A stretch of 64,000 nucleotides of DNA from Panorpa germanica (lineage: Eukaryota > Arthropoda > Insecta > Mecoptera > Panorpidae): positions 7,286,721 through 7,350,720 of the forward strand of contig OY783223.1 in assembly GCA_963678705.1 (NCBI GenBank), given 5' to 3'. Both the position numbers and the translations under genes were made by a program. Shown in pieces: positions 47,713 to 57,878 of this stretch (its first letter is position 1; every line of letters starts with the position of its first letter). Below the pieces are notes generated by a model. The model saw only the letters and a program-made list of their open reading frames with translations, was not told the DNA's origin and did not search any database.

Positions 47713-50700
47713 TCAATAAGCAGTAGTCCATACAGGAGGCCAATTAACTTCAGCACCACATGTAACATTTCCTTTAGAGCTGCAGTTATACCAATGAGGC
47801 CATTTTACAATTTCTTTATAAAGGTTTGGGCCTGGGCTAAGTGTAAAAGTTGTTTGGTTGTGTCCTATCAATTTATAATCAGTGCTAAGTTTTCCAAGAT
47901 TCACACCTAAATCTATTAATCTCTTTGCAGCATCTAATTGAGCAGGTGTTGGATCTATTTTTGAGTAATCTCCACTAAAAACAATGACTATGTTATAATT
48001 TGCGTGATGATTTGTTGCATCCCAACCTCGACCAACGTATACATTAGAATCACCACCAATCTGTAACATAAAACAGAAATTAGTTGAATATTTTAGGTTA
48101 TGTTATTTAGCAAAGATTTTGTAGTTTACCATAAAGTTCTGCCCGACATCTGGTGAGCCAAATCGAATGTAGTGATCACTCTGCATATTCCTCATTTGTA
48201 TTTCACAAGTTTTTTCATCTTCGCATCTGGGGGTTAAGCCCCCCATGTGTGATATAACTACATACGGTGTAGGGTGAACTAGCGCTCTTGTTGCGCGAGG
48301 CTCTACTCCGCCCCAAACATCCCTATAAATCAATTTGTGACCTCCACCAATGCTTTGGTTCGTTTCTCGGCCGTCACTGATAATATCTGGAAACTCATAT
48401 GCATATACACTCTTGCCTTTGCGATCTTGCAGCGGTTCTATAACTTGAAAGTACACCACCACGGCGACCATGCAGAACACAAGAGCTGTCACTGTCACAA
48501 TTAGAATTATTGTGGTTTTTGTTAATGTGCAAAAGTTGTTGCCGCCGTAAGGCGTTAGTTGTTGAGATTCTGTTGGAGATGGATTGTTTGAGAGGGTTGA
48601 AGTCTTCGATCGACGAGCTGAAATATTAAATTAGGTTATGTTTATAAAATAAATTATAGCTTCCAAATTCGGGCTGATGTAAAAGGGTACCTTTCTTATA
48701 TATTAGGAGATATTAACAAATAAAAAAGTCATTTTGTCTCTTTAATTATTAAAGGGATTCAACGTTGTACAACATCCTAAATGCATGTGACATCACAACC
48801 GCTAGTTGTTATCCCTTTTATACGACAGAGCGTAAAAGAGATATATTCTTGACAGAACTCTGACAAGTTTACAGGTTACCAACCTTACAGCTCATAAATC
48901 TGTGCTATATGTATTTATATATCAAAATATCAAATATTATTTACAGCTATTTCAAGGAACAACCAAATTCCAATATTATGTCTGCCTTAGCAGGGTTAAA
49001 TAAAAATATTTCGACTACTAACAGTTACAGAACATTACCACAGCACTGACCTACTCAACAAATAACTGACGTATAAAATGCATTTCACGTCATACAAATA
49101 TGGCCGACCATTTCTAGCGCTAAAACTACAATTCAAATTTTTAATTGCTATATCTCCGTCAACATTTAGATATTTAATAAAATAGACACGCCAATACACA
49201 TTTATTAACATCAATTTCAATCAACAATTGAAAAATTGACCACTAAAAAATGAGGACACAAGCCTATTATTAAAAAATAGTTGGACATTTGAGGTCTTGA
49301 TAACTACCCTTATCAACATAGTACAGTTTAATAGAAATTAAGGCATGTTTCACAAAGCTATCTACATTAGAATGCATCTCTTTGCAACTCTTCTGTCCCA
49401 AGTGTGCGCCATTGGGAAATTTCATAGAATTTGGGAATTGTTTCAAACTTGCAAATGACGAATTGTCATTAGTACGTCATTTGTTGTTTCCGCCCACGTA
49501 CAGATAGCGCTGTGGTCAGCGTCACGGGGTTATTAGAGTGGCGTATGACTTATCCAGTGACCGCTACAATGTAACGAGAATGTACCTATGGCTGTTGTTT
49601 TAAAATTGCTCCCAATTAAGTGTAATTCCAGTGAAGGTAACACGTTGATAACATTCCTTTATACGCAATAGAAAAATGTGCAAAGAACTTTTTGAATTGT
49701 AAATTCCCAGTAAACAATTTGGTGAAGTGTCCTGTTTTGTGACGTTTCTATCACTATTGCACTTCAATGGGCTTGTGTCCTATGTCTTAATTTCTATAAA
49801 AGTATACTATATATTGATAAAGTGGGTTACTAGAACCTCAAATGTTTAATTACTTTTTAATAACTCCTTATATGTTAAGAGATATTAACAATTAAAAATG
49901 TCATTTTGTCTCTTTAATTATTAAAGGGATTCAACGTTGTACACATTCCAAATGCATGTGACATCACAATCCTTGTGTAAGGTTACCAACCTTACAGCTC
50001 ATAAATCTCTGCTATATGTATTTATATATCAAAATATCAAATATTATTTACAGCTATTTCAAGGAATAATAAAATTTCAATATTATGTCTGCCTTAGCAG
50101 GGTTAAATAAAATAAAAACTTATTATTCTTTGATTTGACTTGATTATTTGACTACCAACAGCTACAAAACATTACCACAGCACTGACCTACTCAACAAAT
50201 AACTGACGTTAAAATGCATATCACGTCATACAAATATGGCCGACCATTTCTAGCGCTAAAACTACAATTCAAACTTTTAATTGCTATATCTCCGTCAACA
50301 TTTAGATATTCAATAAAATAGACACGTCAATACACTACACAATTGAAAAATCGACCACTAAAAATGAGGACACAAGCCCATTATGGGTAATTAACGTTCT
50401 GATACGTTCACACTGAGCATTATAGGTTATGTTTTAATGTCATAGTCGTCAACGCACGTTTTGAGATTGAAAATGGTCATCTTCGTGTAAGGATTTGCCA
50501 AAAGTTTGCGAATGAGCATGAACTTTGCAACTATTGTAAAGTCTGTCGCACATTGCAATCGTATTTATGCGAATTTTGACCGGACGTATACGCGCTACTA
50601 CGCTTTACCTATCCGAACCCTGTAAATGTAATGAAGCTCGCACAGTGCAAGCGACAAAGCCGTCTCTTTCATAACAGTGGTGTACCGATAAAGAATAAAG

Positions 50701-53700
50701 TAAAAGTTTGCTCTCATGGTCAATTGTGTTAGTGCACGACAAGTTTGACTTGGCGTACTGTCGTATCGGTACGTGGTATGTATGTATTGTGACACAACTC
50801 ATGCAAAGAACGAGTCGGTTAAATACACTTGCAGTGTGCGACATGCCTAATGCATTGATTAAATAAACAAGACACACCTGCTAGAAACCTGTACTTCTGC
50901 CTGCTTTTAGAATTAACACGTAAAAGTAATTTCATATTAATTAAAAAACTAAAACTTGTTTTATATCTTTGGGATTCCCCTTTTTAAATATTTAAAATCA
51001 ATCACAACTCTATTTATTAAATTCCTGTAAGTGTGAGTAGGATAGCACTATTTTTAATAACCTCTTATCACTATTAATTTAATTTTATAGGTATTTAAGA
51101 AACACAGTTGCTTGATTAACGTATTACGAATCGACAATGAAAAAAATCGTCGTGGATTCATGTTGTTTAATCGCTGGAAGCTGCGTATTCAAGCTGAATA
51201 GTTTAGAGACCATTTTGTGTTAGTAATTTTAAATTGTTTATATGATGACACAGGGTGTTTAATAACAATCGTGTAAAATATGACAGATAAGACTTTAAAT
51301 ACGTTTGAACTAGAAGGTTCTGTTCAACAATGGGTTTGTATCCTCATTTTTAGTGGTCGATTTTTCAATTGTTGATTGAAATTGATGTTAACAAATGTGT
51401 ATAAGCGTGTCTATTTTATTAAATATCTAAATATTGACGGAGATATAGCAATTAATAGTTTGAATTGTAGTTTTAGCGCTAGAGATGTCGGCCATATTTG
51501 TATGACGTGAAATGCATTTTAACGTCAGTTATTTGTTGAGTAGGTCAGTAGGCTATGGTAATGTTCTGTAGCTGTTGGTAGTCGAAATAATCAAGTCAAG
51601 TCAAAGAATAATAAGTTTTTATTTTATTTAACCCTGTTACGGCAGACATAATATTGAAATTTGATTGTTCCTTGAAATAGCTGTAAATAATATTTGATAT
51701 TTTGATATAGAAATACATATAGCAGAGATTTATGAGCTGTAACGTTGGTAACCTGTAAACTTGTCAGAGTTCTATCTTGAATATGCTATCTCTTTTACGC
51801 TCTGTTGTATAAAAGAGATAGTAACTAGCGACTATGAGGTCACATGCATTTCGAATGTATACAACGTTGAATCCCTTTAATAATTAAAGAGACAAAATGA
51901 CTTTTTTAATTGTTAATATCTCTTAACATATAAGGAGTTATTAAAAAATAATTAAACATTTGAGGTTCTAGTAACCCACTTTATCAATATATAGTACACT
52001 TTTATAGAAATTAAGTCGTTTTTTCACCAAGGAATACCCCCTTAACATGAGAACGCGTAGTCACCTTGTGCATATCTCATCACAGCCTTCCGTCCATGAA
52101 GCAAAGACACAAACCAATAGAACATTGCCCCTCTTTGGTTGCAACAAGAACTAACAGTTAGAGAAATAGAGACGCCGCTATATATTAGAGAGAGATACCT
52201 TTACTTAAAAGCAATGTTAAATTGAATAACCTCCAGTTCTGAATCTAAATTAAGCACGTAGTTATCATCATTTACAGTGTGTAGGTGTATTAGACTATCT
52301 GTAATATATGCATGTACAGTGTGGTCTATATCTTTGACAGGCCTGTAATGTTGGTTTTAGCTGTTTTAATATCTTATTACCCACAGCGTGAAGTTATATA
52401 CAGAGTGTTTGAAAAGGTTACAGGGAAAAGTTTGTTAAATCTGTAACACATTGAATTTTACTTAATTTGACATCATTTCTAAATAACTGTACTATATATT
52501 GATAAAGTGGGTTACTAGAACCTCAAATGAGGTTAAAACCTTAAATTAAAACTAGAAACAGTGACTGCGAATGAGGCTTAAGCACGTTATCGTCTTACAA
52601 TATAATTCAAAATTTAAGATTAAATAAAAAGTAAGAAATAATTTTTGTCGAAGTCTATAAAAACCAGTGGCGAACCGAGGCTAATTTTGCACAAGGGCGG
52701 TACTCTATATGGGACCCTTATTTTTCTATTCTTAACAGTAGTTCTTTTGCTTTAGTTCCCATGCGAAATAAAGTGAATTTGGTCAAAATTGAACCGAATT
52801 TTTGGAAGAATATGCTTTTTGTAGGTTCGTTCAATAAGAGCGGTAATTTAATGAATGTTTCAATAAGAAGTGTTTAAAAAAGGCCTATAGAAAAGCTTTG
52901 GGTACTCTATAATCATTTTTAAGTTAGTAGGAAAAATTGGTCAAAATTCGGGTTACTTTGTAAAATAAGAAATTGTCCAAAATTTAAGATATATTCTAGC
53001 AAGTGTCATACCATTTTGGAATCCTTATTAAATGCGCCAACTTTTCATGTTATTTGCCAAACTCGCATAGTACATTTTTTTTTCAGTACCGTCACTCAAA
53101 GTTGGACGAAGAATTAATCCTGATTATTTCGTTGGAAAAAAGTGTCAATATATTCCAAGTTGAAGCAGTTGGCTTTACATTTTAGGCAAGACTTTATAGA
53201 AACATTATTCAGGATCACATAACAATTTTTTTTAAAAAAGTTAAGAATTGTAGCAACGGGAGTGAAAAGACTGTCACAGGGTGCATATTTTCTCGATTTT
53301 TTTGAAATGCTATTAATTTTTAAAATATTCAACTTAGAATTTTTTTAATATTTTTCTGATAACAATAACGTCCACTTCCGGCTTGACGTCGATTTCTGGG
53401 ACATTTTAGTTTTAAAGTTTTTTCTTACTTTTATTATAATAGAGACTTTTAATATTTATAACTATATTCTTTAAATATATTTATTTAATCATTTACGTGT
53501 GCAATTTAGCGTGCAGTATTTAAATTCGCAAGAATCTTGAACAAGACTTGGTGCACCTGGTCTGTTAGCGATTGAGACGACTCAAACTTGCTAAGGAGCT
53601 GTGCAAATACCAGACAAGAGAGTGTAATTAATCAATTAATACTACGTTAAGTTCCTACTCAGAACCTCGCGGTTGTCAAGGTCAACATTACCTCCATAAA

Positions 53701-56700
53701 ATGAGAAAACAAAATCTTGTTTTACACAACATTGATTTTCTGAAATTTTGTGTTTCTTTGCGAATTATTTCTGAGCAAACGTGTAACGATTTTTTAATTT
53801 TAATTTTTTTATTTTAAAGAGTATGGTTTTAAGTATCTTTCACAATTTTTTTTATTGAGAAATACTTATAAATGTGAAAGATGTAAGAGTTTCAGCAAAC
53901 TGCAGCGCGCTTTTTGAAATCGTCTCTTGAGATAAATAGATTAAATTTTTTGCATGAAATTTAGTAAAGCTTAACTGAAGGATTTAGTAAAATATTAATT
54001 TGAAAAAATAACCGTAGTTTAAAGTAAAAATATCTATTCTATTTGATAAAATAAAACCCTTCAGAATGTTTAACAGAAGCTTGTCAAATTTGAACTTGAT
54101 CACCGAGTCATTTTGAGAAAAACGTTTAGTAATGAAAGTAAATAAAAGTGAGGTTATGACAGTGATTTGTTCACTATAACATAAATACTGGACAAACATT
54201 GTTAATTATGGGTAACAAACGTTCTGATACGTTCACACTGAGCATTGTAGGTTATGTTTTAATGTCATAGTTGTCAACGCATACGGTATCACGATGCTCG
54301 TCTTCGTATAAGGATTTACAAATATTTGCCAAATGAGCACGAACCTTGTGTTTGCGTGTAGGCGAACACGTACATGTGAACCTTATAAAAATATAGGGAT
54401 TGAGAAACATGACTTTGACGCCAACTACCGAGAAAAATGTAAAGCAAAGTGGTGGCAAGTGGTATAGAAAACAATAAGGAATTTGTTAAATTAATAATTT
54501 TTTTAATCTAATCGAAATAATTTTAAGTAATGTCTTCTTCAAAAGTATCGTGCTGTATCCGTGGCTGTTTCAATATGCCATATAAAAACAAAAACCAAAA
54601 TACAAGTGTGAAATTTTATCGTTTCCCTGCGAGTACTATGGATAACCTTTAAACGTCAACAATGGATAAATGCAGTGAAAAACTATGTGTAAGTAAATTA
54701 TTTTAATAAAAAAATTTAATTAATCACAATCAAATTTGAAAAGCTAAGTATTATAAAATAGAATATTAAACTATATAATAATTATTTTATGAAATAAATA
54801 AAATAGTATTAAGTAAAAGTAAAATTTAAAAAATTTGTGTTTCAGAAAATATCTAAAGGATTGGGAACCAACTAAAAATACACGCATTTGTAGTGATCAT
54901 TTTGTGAATAATCAAAAGTCAGAACATCCTCGGCATCCTTCATACACACCAACAATTTTTCCTGGTAAAGTAAATACCAAAAAATCCACTCAGTCATTTG
55001 AACGTTTCGAACGATTACGGCAACGGAATGTACGAAGTGAAATGAATATCATTAATAATAATAATAATAATAATAATGAAATTGAAATTCAAGAGGATAA
55101 TTATGTAGATATTGAAACACAGAGCGTTGAAGATCATTATGCTTCTGATGCTACTCCACAAAAAACAACTCGTAGTATAACATGTCAAACTGATGAAATT
55201 GTTGATGAAAGTGTTTTACATGAACATAAGTATTTTTTTTGTAACATAAATTCCCGTGATGGTGTAACTACTGCAGAAGTGCAAGTAAACATTCCAATAT
55301 TATAATATAATTAATTTGCCGCTTTTACGAAAGAATGTTGAAGATGTTGGGTGTGATCCAATTACTCCAGATCCTATTAAATCTGATTATCAAGGTTTCA
55401 ATGGAATTACTTCTATTCATGATGACCAATCGTTAAGCAGTTTAACAGGTGTTAATTTTTCAATATTTGCATTTCTATTGAATATGCTTCCCGACATAAA
55501 ATCTACCAAAATAGATAAAAAAACGAAATTACTTATCACTTTGACAAAATTGAAAACTGGTCTGACATTTACAGCATTAGGAGTCTATTCTGCATCCACA
55601 GAACTTCAGCACAAAAAATATTTATCAGTAACTTACAAAAACTGAATATTTTATTGAAAAATTTTATAGTTTGGCCTTAATTTAATTATTTTTTGCATTA
55701 TTTATTTATATACTATTCTATGCATATACTATTTCTACGCTGTTTACATCACAATCCTTTACATTTATGACACCAGAGCGCTCCACTTTCGGCAGTAGTG
55801 CTGCCTCTACAGTTCTTTCTCAATCCCTATAACATAAATATTAGGCAAAAATTGTTAATTATGAGTAATAAACGTTCTGATACGTTCACACTGAGAATTG
55901 TAGGTTATGTTTTAATGTCATAGACGTCAACGCATGTGTGTATAGTATCACGATGCTCGTCTTCGTATAAGGATTTACAAATATTTGCCAAATGAGCACC
56001 AACCTTGTGTTTGCGTGTAGGCGAACACGTACATGTGAACCTTATAAAAATATAGTTACCGCTTAATTGACAAGGATGTCTTTTAAAATAATAAACCGGC
56101 TGCACCGAGCCCCACGCTATGTGGTCCAAATCGGAAACAGCTGCAAAAAGAGTTTATGAAAAGTGAAATTCATTTTCCTGTTTGGTTAAGTTTTGTAAAT
56201 GTGGCTCAAATGTAAGTAAGTTGTGAAATCATGCGTTGTTAATCAGTAATATACTTCAATTAATAATTATTACTATCGCTATTTAATATAATTTATAATA
56301 TTTAACATAATTACTTGTATATCTTTATACTTTTCAAACAGAAATTTAGATTTAAGCTAACTCAAAACTAACTAAAACTCAGTGAGTGGGAATGGGGCTT
56401 TAGTGTATATATACATTTGTAATAAGACGTCTTATTTTTTTACGTCTCTTCATTGACCACAGATTTGATTTACTATAATTATTTGGGGAATTAAAAATCC
56501 CCAACAAGTCCAGTTTTAAAACGAGTTATAAAAACAACGTGCGACGCGCTCTGTTAAGGCGAAGGTCACCAACAAACAAATGCAAGTACATAGCAAGGCA
56601 GGTGACCTTTCATTTTGTTCCTGTCGTTGTCAGGTTCGTGCGGTGAATTGATTGTTGACTTTGCAGGTTATCTTCTGTGATTTTCTTAAAAATCTTTTAT

Positions 56701-57813
56701 TTATATGTTTTTATTAATAAATAATTCAGGTGTTTTTTGTGAGAAAAAAATACACCGGCATTTAACAAACTGTGAAGGAATAAATGATGGAATGAGTGTA
56801 CTCATTTGCGTGTTCGATTAATCGTGCTGTTTGCGAATATTGAGCGAACCACCTGTTTATACCTATTCACACAAGCTTATTAAAACGTGGTGCAAAACCC
56901 CATGCGATGGGCTTGTGTCCTATGTCTTAATTTCTATTTATATGTTAGAAGATATTAACAATTAAAAAAGTCATTTTGTCTCTTTAATTATTAAAGGGAT
57001 TCAACGTTGTACACATTCCAAGTGCATGTGACATCACAATCCTTGTGTAAGGTTACCAACCTTACAGATCATAAATCTCTGCTATATGTATTTATATATC
57101 AAAATATCAAATATTATTTACAGCTATTTCAAGGAACAATCAAATTTGAATATTATGTCTGCCTTAACAGGGTTAAATAAAATAAAAACGTATTATTCTT
57201 TGACTTGACTTGATTAATTGACTACCAACAGTTACAAAACATTACCACAGCACTGACCTACTCAACAAATAACTGACGTTAAAATGTATTTCACGTCATA
57301 CAAATATGGCCGACCATTTCTAGCGCTAAAACTACAATTCAAACTTTTAATTGCTATATCTCCGTCAATATTTAGATATTTAATAAAATAGACACGCCAA
57401 TACACATTTAGTAACATCAATTTCAATCCACAAATGAAAATTCGATTCTATTTCAAATTAAGCTGAACGTATTTAAATCCATTCATAAAAATTGCGTCAG
57501 TAAGTATAGGATTAAGATAATCGCAATACTTTCTGTGTACACACATAAATAACCCAAGTCGTGCAACGGAAACTCGACGACCTTGAAGAAGGACGACAGA
57601 ATAACAAAGGGTGTATTTAGGTTTATCATCTTAGTGTGTCAATGTTGCATAAAATATATCCAAATGACTCTTTTGCAACCCTGATGCATACTGGTTTGTT
57701 AAATACAATGCAACTGCAAAAAATGGATTTTAAATCTATAAATAAATTCATTCTAGTAGTATATAGTAAGGGTAACAAGTTATTTATAGTTTTACTAATT
57801 CATAAATAGTAAA

Positions 57814-57878
<65 letters not shown>

